Assembly: GCA_029948255.1 (NCBI GenBank)
Contig: JALIZF010001709.1
Span: forward strand, 434,001-498,000
Direction of reading: 5' to 3'
DNA length: 64,000 nucleotides
Source of the DNA: Telmatactis stephensoni
Taxonomy: Eukaryota; Cnidaria; Anthozoa; Actiniaria; Isophelliidae
In this document: piece after piece, positions 30,746 through 41,937 of the stretch
Numbering within the stretch: position 1 is the stretch's first letter
Layout: every line of letters starts with the position of its first letter
Program-made: the position numbers and the translations under genes
The notes under the pieces: model-generated
Database searches by the model: none
The model's input: only the letters and a program-made list of their open reading frames with translations
Told to the model about the DNA's origin: nothing

Positions 30746-32200
30746 AGGCAACGCTACATGCATGCGTGCTTACACTAGTGCTTACGTGAATAACTGAATG
30801 CCCTCTACAAGTCAGTTGATATAGGGGTTCTGAGGTTCGCTTCCAAATGTCCAAAATGGATATCTTTGAGCGTTCGTATGGAGCGGCTGAGACCAAAGGA
30901 TCCGAAAAATGAGTCAAATGCGGAGCAATAACAAAGTTTAGTACATCTGTCAAAATTTGGAAACAAGCTAGAAATTGAAAAGAGAGAAAGAGTGCAAGAC
31001 TAAACCAATGGTACACAAGTTAACGGCCTGAGGGCTAGTTCTTCTCGACGTTCAACGAAGGATAAGAGAGCGAGAACCTGCCACGGCACAGGTTGGCGAT
31101 AAAGTGATTATGCTAATGATGTATTCTCATATATACACACTTGTGGGACCACTGGGAATAGCTTTGGCTTCTTCTAAGCTGGACATGGTTGTCGATGTCA
31201 ACGTGGCAGTTGAAGTCTGTGCCTTCACTGTGGCCTCTGCCTCTTTCCTATATTAAAAGAAAGTGATCAGTACGATGCTGTTAATAAAATACTACTCCTT
31301 AAATTTTCATACCTTCTTTTCTTGATATGCCGCACCGCTTCTGAGGATTTTCCTTTTCTAAGATTCATATTATAGAAACTGTCTGCCGTGGACCTCTTGT
31401 GGCACATTCGAATCGATAGTGCATCTTTCTCTTTCTCCCCTGCTTTAGAATGTACATGTGTCACCCAGCATTTCCTGATGTTGTTGGTGGTTAAGGACTT
31501 GCGGACTTTCAACAGGTTCGTATTCTTGACAAATGTGGTGATACACAACCAGATCCTCTTACCCTGGATAGCATCTCCGGATGAGTTTAGGAAGACCTCG
31601 TCTCCAGAGTGATCTTTCAGTATTTTCAATCTAGAAGAAATGAAATAAATAAATAAATAAATAAATAAATATAACGTTTAACAAATGTCTTGGCTTTGCC
31701 AATCTCTACCTGACTCCCCATAAGTATCCTTCAAGTAGCTGTACTTGATCTTGATCTATGTGGATAAACGCCGTGCCATACTCCACCGTGGTCTTATGGT
31801 AAAATATCTGGATTGAGTACAGTTCTGTCTTCTCATTAAATGTCTTCTTTTCAAGTTGTGTTACTGTCATGTTGCCAATCTCAGACGCTCTTACACTGTT
31901 GTCACAAGAGATATCAGCAATTAGGTAGTTGCGAAGCATTGTGCATTCATGGGATGTAACATCTTCGATGACCATTCCTCTTCTGTATTGCCCATATTTA
32001 CTTCTTCTTTAATCTATACTTACTTCACTGGATATGATATTGGTATAGTTCAATTCTTTGACTAGGTATTCGACTTTTACTCCATGTGCTTCGTGGTCTA
32101 ATTCTAGGTGCTTGTACTTGTTTAATAAATGTTCTTGATTTTTAACTCGTGGATATGCGAAGCATAGAAACGAGTTATTGTGGGGACTCGATGTCACTCG

Positions 32201-33900
32201 CTCACTCAGGCGTTAGCAGATAGCCGTTAGAGTCTGGGTACGAGACTGTTTCGGCTCGACTCCGCTTGCCGTTCAGTACTGGGCCGAAGTTCAGGAAACG
32301 TTGTAAGCGTTATGAGGCAATTTTCTGATCACATTATTCGATATTTTCCAATCATTAATTTCCTCAAAGAATGCCTTCAGATTGTGTTTAGGAAATGGTA
32401 TAATTTACAAAGCGATTTCAAACTGGTTAAATGGATTCATATAAAACAGAGACTGAGATCGTGGACGGGGTGAGTACACTGATTCAGTTGACTTTGATGT
32501 GGAAATTATATTTTATTTTGTGTTGAATATGATAAATGTAAGCTTATATTTATGAGTAAATTGTAGAAGTTTATATTTTATAACAGTAAATATCTCATCT
32601 AAATATCTAATCTAATCCGCGCTCTTCATCAAACTTTGCTTCGTCACTTTGATGTCAAAGTTATATTTATAATAGCTCATTGCTGATCTCTACAACACAG
32701 ACACATTAAGTTATATATATTCCAAGTAAGAGCTAGGGGGCTGAACAGCTTGGAATGCACAAACATGCTTATTGTGCTATATTTGTTTAAACCCCTCATT
32801 AATCTCATTGGTTAAACTGTGAAAAATTTGAAATTCATATATTAACTTTTAGAATTACTATATTTATTCCCATGTTGTTTAACAGTCATGTTGCTATGAT
32901 GTCAAAGTTATAATTATAGCTCATTGCTGATCTCTACGACACAGAGACATTAAGTTATATTTGAAGTACATGAGCTAGGGGCTGAACATGACTTTTGTAT
33001 CCTAACTAACCCTATAAACCACAAAAATTCATGTTTTGGCACTGAACAGTGATACAAACCTGAATATTATTGCAAATTACACAATTCATTGGGGGACAAT
33101 CCCCTTCCAGGGAATATTATGTTTCTTGAAAACAACATAAAGGGCATTTTCATGCCCCCAGAATCCACTATCATAATTTAATTAGCATATATAAGGTAAG
33201 TGTTCCTGGTTAGAATAGAATAATGCAGCTAGACAATGGGGTTTCTTACAGAGACAGCATAATTGATAATATTTAATATTATTTAATGTCTGATATGCCA
33301 TATTTAATTTATATTCAATTCATTACAAAGTTATATGTTTATATGCATGTATACTTGTATTTTCAGCGCCTGTTGAAGTCTGTTGAGGAACATATAATAT
33401 ATGGTCTATTGACAAAATGGTAACTGTGAGAGTCAATGGTGGCAGGTCTAATCCATTTCTTACAACTTTTAATGGAACTGCAACAAAGTATCACATGATG
33501 TATTGGCTTTTCATGGACAAAAAATTAATTAATCTTCTGAAGTTAGCATGCAATGTATGTGGGATATGAATAGTCTTCATGCAGAGAACAAAACCTGTGG
33601 ATAAAGTCATGTTGCAGCTACAGCATTGAGAGATACATATCTATTTGAATGCAATCAATGACAAGAAACAATCATATTTTTCCCACATTAAAACCATCAA
33701 CAATGTATCACATTATGTATTGGATTTTCTAGACTACAATGTATTAAAATAAATGTCCAACAGAAAGTCACCTTGAAACACACCTCCATTATTTTATATG
33801 GCATAAATCATCCAACGAAAACACTCAATCAATATTTTTTATGGATGTCCAGACCATTAATTTTTAGGACACAAAAGTTAATGGATGTTATTTTAGACCA
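32201..33900. other. AT-rich region without gene
   Basis: No coding frame recognised. It holds the direct repeat at 32651-32990. The neighbouring frame 32133-32030 (minus; HLLNKYKHLELDHEAHGVK, donor GAA-GTAAGT) may be an exon of the recombinase-like gene, but its phase to the next exon did not fit. Confidence 0.5.
32651..32990. repeat. Direct repeat of about 95 bp, 246 bp apart
   Basis: 32651-32745 and 32897-32990 share GATGTCAAAGTTATA, AGCTCATTGCTGATCTCTAC, ACATTAAGTTATAT and GAGCTAGGGG(G)CTGAACA with small differences. Probably a local duplication or two copies of a short element. Confidence 0.8.
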
Positions 33901-33903
33901 CTG

Positions 33904-34176
33904 GGTGCAGTTGAACGAAGGTTGGATAAAGTTATCCACCGGGTGAGAGTTATCCACTGATTTTGTACTGATTTTATCTGGGGCCGGTTGTACGAAGGGT
34001 GAATAGCGCTATCCAGCGGATAAATCCTTATCCAGCGGATAAAATCTATACAAAAACTATAGAGTGGATAACTCTTATCCAGTGGATAACTTTATCCAAC
34101 CTTCGTACAACCGGGTCCTGCTGGATAAGGATTTATCCACTGAATAGCACTATTCACCCTTCGTACAACCAGGCCC
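33904..34176. mobile_element. Interleaved foldback MITEs
   Basis: Element B: GGGCCGGTTGTACGAAGGGT at 33981 and its inverse ACCCTTCGTACAACCAGGCCC ends at 34176, about 45 bp arms. Element A: GTTGAACGAAGGTTGGATAA near 33911 is inverse to TTATCCAACCTTCGTACAAC near 34088-34112. The arms of A and B alternate (A-left, B-left, A-right, B-right). All share the core TTATCCA(C/G)(C/T)GGATAA. Non-coding. Confidence 0.8.
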
Positions 34177-34179
34177 AGA

Positions 34180-35212
34180 ATTGAAAATTATCAAAAAAGT
34201 CACTAAGGCCATTTTATCAGGGAAGCTTTGAATTATAGCATACCAGTATGTGCATGTCTCCTCAGTATAAAGAAATAAGAACACAGCAGACTACTGCTCA
34301 ATTATGTATTAATTTGTAGTGTTTATACTCTAACTCTTTAAGTATTCAAATCAGTTCTAAGCACAAAGTAAGCTGATATTAGTGTGATATCTTTAGATCA
34401 CATTATAAATTTTCTCAATTACTTCCAGTTTTTCATGCTATTTCTCACATTCCCACCCCCCACCCCCAATGCTTATTTTGAGTTTGCTTAGGTTTTTATA
34501 TCCATGATGACGTAGCAATAGGATCCAAAATCACAGCCAATCACAATTTATTTGAAGTTGTCATATTTCCTTTTCGGTTCGCAAACTTGAAATTTGCAAT
34601 CTGATCCGCCCACAGGCACTATTAGAGAAAAATACTCCAAAATGCGCACAAATAGGCTCAAAAACTATCCAACAGTTACATAAACATCTAATCTACATAA
34701 AATAAGAGACATTCTGTTTCAGATTGTAGAATTGTATTGATTTTCGCGAGATTTTTTTCTCCAAATGGTCTTAAATAAAGTTGAGAAACGACACAGGTAG
34801 CCCAAACTAATAATCATCGCGGGCATAAAACACGCTCTCTAAAACTGAGCTTGGGGTACCTGGGATCCCAAGAAAACTCAACCAAATGGAACAAAAATGA
34901 AAATGACTCTTGAAAAGAAAATCAACATGTACAATTTCCTTTATCACGCAACCTGTTACATAAAAACACTGTATAATATACAGCCATATTGTAGTGAACT
35001 GATTTGATTGTTCTCATCAGTGTAACCTGTTTCGGTGTATGCATAATTTCAAGGGTTACATGATAGCGTGAAGATAGCAACTGCTACGAAAAACGTACAC
35101 TGTCTGAAAGCTCAGGGGGATACCAAAGCAAATTGTTGGTAAGAATTTAGAATGAATTACAATATTAAGTCATAAGAGTATGAATGTGTGTGATACTACG
35201 CATATTTAAAGA
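34180..35212. other. Region without gene
   Basis: No coding frame recognised; CCACCCCCCACCCCC tract near 34457. Confidence 0.5.
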
Positions 35213-35479
35213 TAACAACAACAACAACAACAACAACAACTTTTATTTACACAAATACAATATTATGTTTACAACAAATATAATATAATATAATATATTA
35301 ATTACGAATAATTGAATAAATATATAATAGAAAAAAAAGGGAGAATATAATATAATGTTAAATTGAGGTTTTGTGCCTAGGGGCTAAGTTAACATAAAAG
35401 TTTTCTAGTTAGCCCCTAGTTGTACTTAATATAATACCAGGTAAAATCTGTTGAAGTGACAATGGATTGGAGGCTGACG

Positions 35480-37991
35480 TTAATATTTATAGACTGAATT
35501 GTATTTTTTACAATTAAGTAAAAGAAACTGTTTTACTCTTTTTGAAACGAATTTATTAGAAGATTTGATGTCTTGGGGAAGTTTTTTCCATATTTGTGTT
35601 GTAATAAAAGAAATAGTTTTTTGACCAAAGTTAGTCCTTGCGGAGGGAATTTGAAGATTCTCATTAACTGAGTATCTAGTACGATAAGGATGAACATTCT
35701 TAGCAAAGCAGAACCAATTATTAAATTGTTCTGGAAGCTGACCTAATTTCCAAAGAAAGAAGAATTTGATAATACTAAGCTGGAAGACATTTTCTACACT
35801 TAAAATATCCAGCAGGTATCCTACCTTGAGGGACCCCACAATGAACAATTTGCTTAGACGATTCATAGTTTCCAATAGACACGTATTGTTTGCGATTGGT
35901 TAGGTATTCAGTAAACCATTTCAGAGGAATACCCCTTATACCATACTTTTCTAATTTATTCAGTAAAATTGAATGGTCGACAGTATCGAAGGCTTTAGAA
36001 AAATCAAGAAAAATGCCAAGAGTGAGTAGATTATTATCAACTGATTTTTTAAGGTTCTCTGTCAATTCAGCAATAGCTTGTTCAGTAGTTCTTCCTTTCC
36101 TGAGGCCATATTGAAACTGAAAAAGAATATCATTTTTTTCGATGAAGTTGAGAAGCTGGCGATAGACAAGTTTTTCAAATATCTGGGCAAAAGTTGACAG
36201 TATAGAAATAGGTCGGTAATTAGTTGGATCGCATGAATCCCCACCTTTATCTATAGGGATAATTTTTGCTATTTTCATGATATCAGGCACTAAGCCTTGT
36301 TGTACGGATTCATTGAAGATCATCGACAAAGCAGAACTTATCTGAGAACTGGCTAATTTAACGCATTTCTGTGGGATGCCAATGGTGGCTTTATTATTTT
36401 TGAGGCTGGCAATGACATCGTGGACATCATATTCGGTAACTGCTCGAAACATGAAACTATTTTGGGAAATGTGATGAATGTAATCAGTTGGATTTAAGTC
36501 GTTATGCACGGGTAGATCCGAAGCTAGATTCCTCCCGACATTAATGAAGTAGGAATTTAGCTGTTCACAAATACGTTGTTTACCAGTGAAACATTTGTTG
36601 TCGACAATTATTTTATTTATATTAGTGGGAGATGTCTTATTCCTGTTTACTATTTGCCCAATCAATTTCCAAGTCATCTTAAGATTGTACTTGTTCATTG
36701 AAAACTGCTTAGAAAAATACTCTTTTTTAGCAATGTCTTTAATCTTGTTTAATTTATTGTTGAAAGTTTTATAAAATCGAATTTTTTCGCTATCGCCACT
36801 TAAAAAGTGAGACTTAAACAGTTTGTGCTTTTTCTTTATAGAAGTCAAAATACCTTTAGTTATCCATGGTTTACTTAAATGTTTCGATCTAGCGTTACTT
36901 ATTTTCCTAATTGGGGCATGTTTGTTGCATACTTTTTGAAGAGATTCTATAAGTACCGTCATACTTCGATTAACATCGGCACTAACGAGCTGTTCAAAAT
37001 CAATTTCTTTTAAATCGTTGGTAAATAATTCGTCGCGAAATTTAGAAAAATCTCTGTAAAATTTATTCTCTTTAACAGTGTTAGATTTGCCTAGGATCGT
37101 GCAAAAAATCGGTAAATGATCAGAAATGTCAGCTAGACATATTCCAGCTTTTAAAACTTTTCCAGGTACATTCGTGTAGATATGATCAATAAGAGTTGAA
37201 GAGTGATCCGTAATTCTTGTGGGTTTAGTAATTACTGGCAAGATACCCAAGTTTAGTAGCATATCTAAGTAATCTGAAGTAGGGTTATCGGTATTATAAT
37301 TTAAAAAATTGATATTGATATCGCCCACTACAATCACTTCTTGACCTTTACAATCTAACTCTGTGAGTTTTTGTTCAAGCGCGTCTCTAAACTTATTTAT
37401 ATCAGTCGATGGATGTCGATAAATACAGGCGATAATCATATTCTTTTGCTTATTGCGGGGGAGCTCTATCCAACAGGATTCACACTCATCCACATTAAGC
37501 TCAAGATCTGGTCTCCTAATGAAATGTAAAGCTTCACTAACATAGAGACCAACTCCGCCTGCGGCGGATTTAGAATTAGTACCCAGAAAGATATAGCCGG
37601 GTATAGAAATGTTACTAAACGAAAAATTGTTCAACTTGGTTTCAGAAATAGCTATTATACTGGGTACTTGCTTGACAGTGAACAGTATATCATTCAATAC
37701 ATTTAAATTCTTGGAGAGACTACGGGTATTGCAATGCAAAATAGATAGACCTTTTTGTTTAACATCATTAAAATATGAACCTGTTTTTTTAACACTGCAA
37801 TACTTTGATTCAATTACTGAGAAATTATCTTCGGATTCATCAGCTCTGTCAGGGCTCTCTAGGACGTCTTCAAATAAATCTAACTTATTCTCAAGCACCC
37901 GTCTTGAAGAGTCATGAACCCAAGCACCCGTAGCCTTTAAAAACTCGTTATACGTAAGATTATAAAAAGGAAAATCGCTCATCGGTGACAA
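35480..37991 (-). pseudogene. LINE ORF2: endonuclease and truncated reverse transcriptase
   Basis: The N-terminal apurinic-type endonuclease domain spans about residues 85-310: LHCNTRSL, AISETKL, CIYRHPS, VVGDININF and the final ISDHLPIF. The RT domain starts near residue 540: NYRPISILSTFAQIFEKLVY, QYGLRKGRTTEQA, FLDFSKAFDTVDHSIL (first catalytic aspartate) and VHCGVPQG. Right after GVPQG (about 35830) the sequence jumps into the C-terminal domain in another frame (HPYRTRYSVNENLQIP, IWKKLPQDI, stop at 35480). About 200 residues, including the (Y/F)ADD catalytic motif, are missing, so it cannot retrotranspose by itself. Confidence 0.88.
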
Positions 37992-38134
37992 AGCATATAA
38001 GTAATCAGAACAATTGAATTAACTAAGTAGCGTACGTAAGTGAAAAATAACTTAAGATTGTCTTACTTGAATTAAACAGAGAAATATACTGATACTGACT
38101 GGATAAATCGTTCGCTTCCAGCAAACATAGTTCT

Positions 38135-38977
38135 TCAATGTGACTTGTACGTAGTTCGAGGTCCTTTGGCTGTATGCATTTCAATCCTTTCTTTGAGTGT
38201 ATTCAGGTCAGCTTGAGTTTCGAAGGAGTAGCTAGTCTTGGATTGAGCGGTTTCCTTCAGATAGATCTTGCCATTTATCGACCAAATAGACTTCCACTTC
38301 TGCTCTTTACGCAGGGCATTTACTTGGCCAAAGAGTTTTTTCCTTGCTTGCGTAAGAGACTCATTTACAAAGATATTCTCATTGGAGTGGAGCTCTGGGC
38401 GAAGATTAGGTAAATCTTTAACTTTCTTCTTGGCCAGCTTTTTCCTGTTACTGTAGAAGTTATTTTTAACACTTCTACGCGTAAATTTTACGATGAGCTT
38501 CGGTGGTGACTCTTTCTTAAATGTGGGAAGAGGGTGAGCTGTTGAAATATCAGAGTCAGATATGGGAGGTAGACCTAACGCCTTACCAACAGCTTTCACT
38601 GCTTCAACGCATTGAGATTCGTCTTTGGCGTCGATTCCACTAATCTCCAGGCAGTCTCTTCGCAGGTATTGCGAAACTTCGTCAAGCTCTTTGCGAAATT
38701 TCGCAAGGTCCGACTGGAGTAACTTGAGGTCATTTGTTTTCTTGTTCAGATCTTTCAGGTTTTTCTCTGTCGAGAGATGTTTGTCAAGTATGATGTCGTA
38801 TTTTGACGAAATAAACTTTGCAGAGGTGGAAGCCTCTTCGAGGCCATCATTAAGCTTCTCCAAATTTTGGGATTTTGCTTCAAAAAGCTTAAAATTATTC
38901 TCAAGATTATCTAGTTTCGAAAGAAATGGCTTCAATTCATTCCTGATAAGGTTTAAAACTTCATCCTTGTCCAACAT
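38135..38977 (-). CDS. LINE ORF1 protein
   Basis: A 280-residue frame. The first 110 residues are a long coiled coil (LDNLENNFKLFEAKSQNLEK and on to FRKELDEVSQYLRR). A compact domain follows with CLEISGIDAKDESQ, GLPPISDSDISTAHPL and PKLIVKFTRRSVKNNFYSNR, resembling the RRM-like nucleic-acid-binding region of LINE ORF1 proteins, then a basic C-terminal part. It would bind element RNA. Open throughout; ORF2 follows after 143 bases. Confidence 0.82.
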   Translation of the reverse strand: MLDKDEVLNLIRNELKPFLSKLDNLENNFKLFEAKSQNLEKLNDGLEEASTSAKFISSKYDIILDKHLSTEKNLKDLNKKTNDLKLLQSDLAKFRKELDEVSQYLRRDCLEISGIDAKDESQCVEAVKAVGKALGLPPISDSDISTAHPLPTFKKESPPKLIVKFTRRSVKNNFYSNRKKLAKKKVKDLPNLRPELHSNENIFVNESLTQARKKLFGQVNALRKEQKWKSIWSINGKIYLKETAQSKTSYSFETQADLNTLKERIEMHTAKGPRTTYKSH

Positions 38978-39027
38978 TTTGTAGTGTTTGCTTAGCGCCG
39001 TTGAAACACGTCCGCACGGAACGACGG

Positions 39028-39083
39028 CATATGCTACAGGTATATGCTACAGGTATATGCTACAGGCATATGCTACAGGTATA
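39028..39083. repeat. Tandem repeat ATATGCTACAGG(T/C), four copies
   Basis: Four successive near-identical units of about 14 bases at the 5' border of the LINE. It may be LINE 5' sequence or an independent microsatellite. Confidence 0.85.
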
Positions 39084-39389
39084 TTACGATAAAACACTTA
39101 TTCTAACAATGGTATTAGATCTCAGATTCCGATTTCAAACCGTCTACATTTATCGTAACAAGTTTATACAGCACGTTTGCGGCATGCAATGCAGTGCGAC
39201 ATTACTTATTAGGTACATATCTATTCATGCTATATCCACGAGTTGGCCATAGGGGCCTTTGATTATAGTTAAATTTAAGATTAAAATGAGATACTATATG
39301 CATTCCAAGAGACTCAAAATCTCTTGGGAGCTCTGATACGCCTCCCTGATCTTGTGGTAATTATTTGGGACTGTACAGGTATATTACCC

Positions 39390-39430
39390 TGTACCCTCCG
39401 GACATATGTACCCTCCGGACATATGTACCT
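39390..39430. repeat. 18 bp tandem repeat at an exon border
   Basis: GTACCCTCCGGACATAT occurs twice and a third partial copy (GTACCTC) ends at the donor of exon 39562-39429 (minus). The slippage product therefore touches the splice site. Confidence 0.7.
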
Positions 39431-40944
39431 CACTCTGGAATAGTGATGTGACTTCTTCCGGTGTCAGTAGCTCATCTTGATCTGATTTTCTTTTGATAGT
39501 CGATTGGAGTGCCTTTTCGGTCTTCAATGAAGCGTGCCATTGGGGCTGGCTGTTCTGTAACTCTGTGTAAAATAACAAGCAAACAGGTGAAAATAGTTTT
39601 TCAATTCTCACTTAAGAACCTCAGCTTACCTTTCAGTTCTGACTTTACTCGTTTGGATAAATGGAATGCTTTTGAAGAACATACGAAACCTAGATAGAGC
39701 TCTAGGGCCCGTGAATATGTAGCTAGCGTTGTTGGCATTCTGATTCCCTTGAGTAGTTCCTCGTTGTTTGTTTTCACGTACTGCATCAAATTGTGGAGAT
39801 TGGGCTCGAAGAAACTTGTCCAGATGGTCCTTCCAATTAGTGCATCTTCAATGGTACTTGGCACTCTTTTACCCACTTCTCTGCATAAGATGCTGACTGA
39901 GATAGCTTTTCGTTCGGCATCTACTTCCTTCTGCTGTCCACCGTCAGGAGACATCAGGTACTCTTTGAATCTGTACAGGCTCTCACCAAATTGAGTATTT
40001 TTGTCAAAGCCTGAGATGGTCGCGTTCTGCATGTCCTCATCGGAGGATACTTCTGAGGCTGAATCCAAATCTGCCTTGTATTCCTCAACTTTGCTGTCAT
40101 CAGAACCAGAATCCTGGCCAACAAAGGATTTCTTGATTTTTCGTGTATGAATTACTAGGTAAAAAGAGGAACAGAAATTAGTGTAAGCTTATTTAAGAAA
40201 CAAACATTTTAGCTGCGATACCTTTCTTGTGTTTCTCTTTCTTTGGGGGTTTTTCCTCCTCTTTTGGCTGAACAGGTTCAGACTTCACTGTTAGCTTTTA
40301 CTCCATTTTCTTCTCTTTTCATAAGCTCCTCATCCTTACCAGTTGAGCTTTCTATCTGTCTAAAACAAAAAGACCACGTTAGCTGCTCAAATCGTACCCA
40401 CAGTGGATAAAAATGATTATATATACTTCTCTCGGTCATTAAAAATCTCTGTATGGAACTCTCTGAAGTGCCGTTCCGGCCTTGTAAACCATGCTGAGCA
40501 ACCATGGACAGTACATTTGCGAAGGGGATTCATTGATGCCTCCGGTTTGGCGTCACAAACAAGCGCCATCGCCTGGTCGTCAGATAGGTTGTGGACACTT
40601 GATCTTAGGTGCTGTCTGAGTCTGAAAACTGTTTTACCACAAAGCATGCACTTCTGACCTTGCTTTGCCTTACCACTTGATGTCTCGCCTGATAATACTT
40701 CACGGCTGGTCTCTTGACTTGTGACTTCTTCTTTACTTTCAATACCTTCTTGTTCTTTGTCATCTGTTTCGATTTCCACTTCAGGTCTGCTCTGTTGACC
40801 TGCGACTTCTTGTTCACTTTCCATACCTTCTCATTCTTTGACCTCTGTTTCCATTTGCATTTCAGATTCCTCTATCTCTATGACATCTGGCTCGGCTGAC
40901 TTTTCTACATCTGACTGACTACTAGTAGACTAGGAGCCAGAACC
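39429..40944 (-). CDS. Split recombinase-like gene, 5' exons (C2H2-type N-terminus)
   Basis: Four exons: 40944-40427 (usable ATG at 40824, MESEQEV), 40359-40222, 40154-39630 and 39562-39429. Exon 1 carries an acidic repeat region and two zinc-finger-like units (CMLCGKTVFRLRQHLRSSVH and CTVHGCSAWFTRPERHFREFH). Exon 3 has an acidic start (SGSDDSKVEEYKADLDSA) and a helical domain (EVGKRVPSTIEDALIGRTIW ... TYSRALELYLGFVC), which may be the recombinase N-terminal domain. All junction phases agree. Exon 2 needs a one-base frameshift near 40290 to join exon 3. Probably the same gene as 28455-32000. Confidence 0.62.
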
Positions 40945-41839
40945 CTGAAAAAATTGGATCGTAGCACACCCCCTACATATTTTGTCTGACACCATAAAAT
41001 GAAAGTAGGGTGCCTATGGAACATTTTTAGGTATGATGTACTAAGGTACCCGTGGGCCATCATTATGTAAGGGACCTTTTTCTACGTACCACTATGCCCC
41101 CTCAAAATAATGCACTCAAGAGGTGTTAACTGGATATCATAGTTTAATTTTGTATATCTTTTTAAAAAATCACCGAAATACCTCCAAACTTTGTCAAAAT
41201 GTCTGTTACAAAAGTAGTTTTGGAATTGTTAAAAGAATCCATGGATATTGTGTTGTCATGGTAACCGTTGCTATGGAAAATTGAAATGCTGTGTTATAAT
41301 GCTAGTTTTTGAATGAAATAGCATGGTAAATTTTACAAAAAGTACACTGGACAGACATCTCAAACACGAAATAATGCATTTTACTACGTTCTATAAACAT
41401 AGTATGCATACCGTATTTACTCGAATAAGCGCCTCTCCCGAATAAGCGCCCCCTTTGGACAAAAAAAATTAATAAGTGCCTCCCCTGAATAAGCGCCTCC
41501 CACCTTGTTATAGTATACTAATACCAGTACTGTTGTAGTATATGACCTATCTTGTACATTCATAAAAACGTGCTGGTAAGACTTAAAAAGTAAGGTATTA
41601 GTGTTTGTTGCCTTTATGTTTGATTTGAGGCCAGTAACCACATGGCCACATGGCCTCATAGAGGTCTATTTTTCTATTTGTCTATGTTCAAGGTGCACAT
41701 GTCAGCCATTCTAAGCACTGACGTGTAATTATTACTATTAGCTATGTTCATAACTGTGTAAGCCATAATAATTTGTATTTTCAAGTTTCTTATTTATAGT
41801 TTTACCTAGAGCAATATGTAAAGAATTACAATATTCGAA
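40945..41839. other. Region without gene
   Basis: Upstream of the recombinase-like gene; it may contain its promoter. It also holds the AATAAGCGCC repeat at 41411-41505. No coding frame recognised. Confidence 0.5.
41409..41510. repeat. CGAATAAGCGCC short repeat cluster
   Basis: GAATAAGCGCC(T/C)CCC occurs three times, with a fourth variant AATAAGTGCCTCCC, beginning ACCGTATTTACTCGAATAAG. It looks like one end of a dispersed element; the opposite end was not found. Confidence 0.7.
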
Positions 41840-41937
41840 ATGCGGCAATACAAAGCTCCAGTGTATATTGATTTTCGTAGGTCCCTGCTTTGCATCATGT
41901 GCTTAAGATCAACCCCAGAGGGCGCTGGTGGATCAAA

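Larger units (their letters stand above)
28798..31161. mobile_element. Inverted-repeat element cluster inserted in an exon
   Basis: The outer ends match: CTATTCTCAGTGGTCCCAC at 28798 and its inverse GTGGGACCACTGGGAATAG ending at 31161, with about 37 bp of inverted similarity through ATATGAGAAT. A complete short copy is 28798-29055 (258 bp). A second, larger copy runs from about 29056 to 31161; its left end lacks about 20 bases of the terminal repeat. The last 70 bases of both copies are nearly identical. No transposase seen. The 2 kb interior of the large copy holds two tandem-repeat arrays. Confidence 0.72.
28455..32000 (-). pseudogene. Split tyrosine-recombinase-like gene, 3' exons
   Basis: Exons with matching phase-2 junctions: about 31994-31710 (MLRNYLIADISCDNSVRASE, FYHKTTVEYG; donor AG-GTAGAG), 31630-31313 (acceptor TTCTAG; NNIRKCWVTHVHS, RMCHKRSTADSFYN; donor AG-GTATGA), 31247 onward (acceptor ATATAG; EAEATVKAQTSTATL), and 28665-28455 (TPLSEEDNATLKRCLKSL ... 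KSNKQGN, TAA). The third exon is cut by the inverted-repeat element at 28798-31161 and resumes at 28797-28733 (VTVSNPQEHEVMLIE). The arginine, HK, R, H and Y positions of a tyrosine-recombinase fold are all visible. The role is probably DNA binding or a domesticated recombinase. The insertion in an exon suggests a broken allele. Confidence 0.62.
35213..38990 (-). mobile_element. Non-LTR retrotransposon (CR1/L2/Jockey-like), internally deleted
   Basis: ORF1 (38977-38135) and ORF2 (37991-35480) lie on the minus strand with 143 bases between them. The 3' end, on the minus strand, is a run of GTT repeats (35213-35240), a usual tail for CR1/L2-type LINEs. ORF2 keeps the endonuclease and the first half of the RT, then jumps to the C-terminal domain. 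It sits in the putative intron between exons 39562-39429 and about 31994 of the recombinase-like gene, in the same orientation. The clade is not certain. Confidence 0.85.

Noticed and set aside
35213..35245. (AAC)n microsatellite as a separate feature
   Set aside because: Better explained as the GTT-repeat 3' tail of the LINE on the minus strand.
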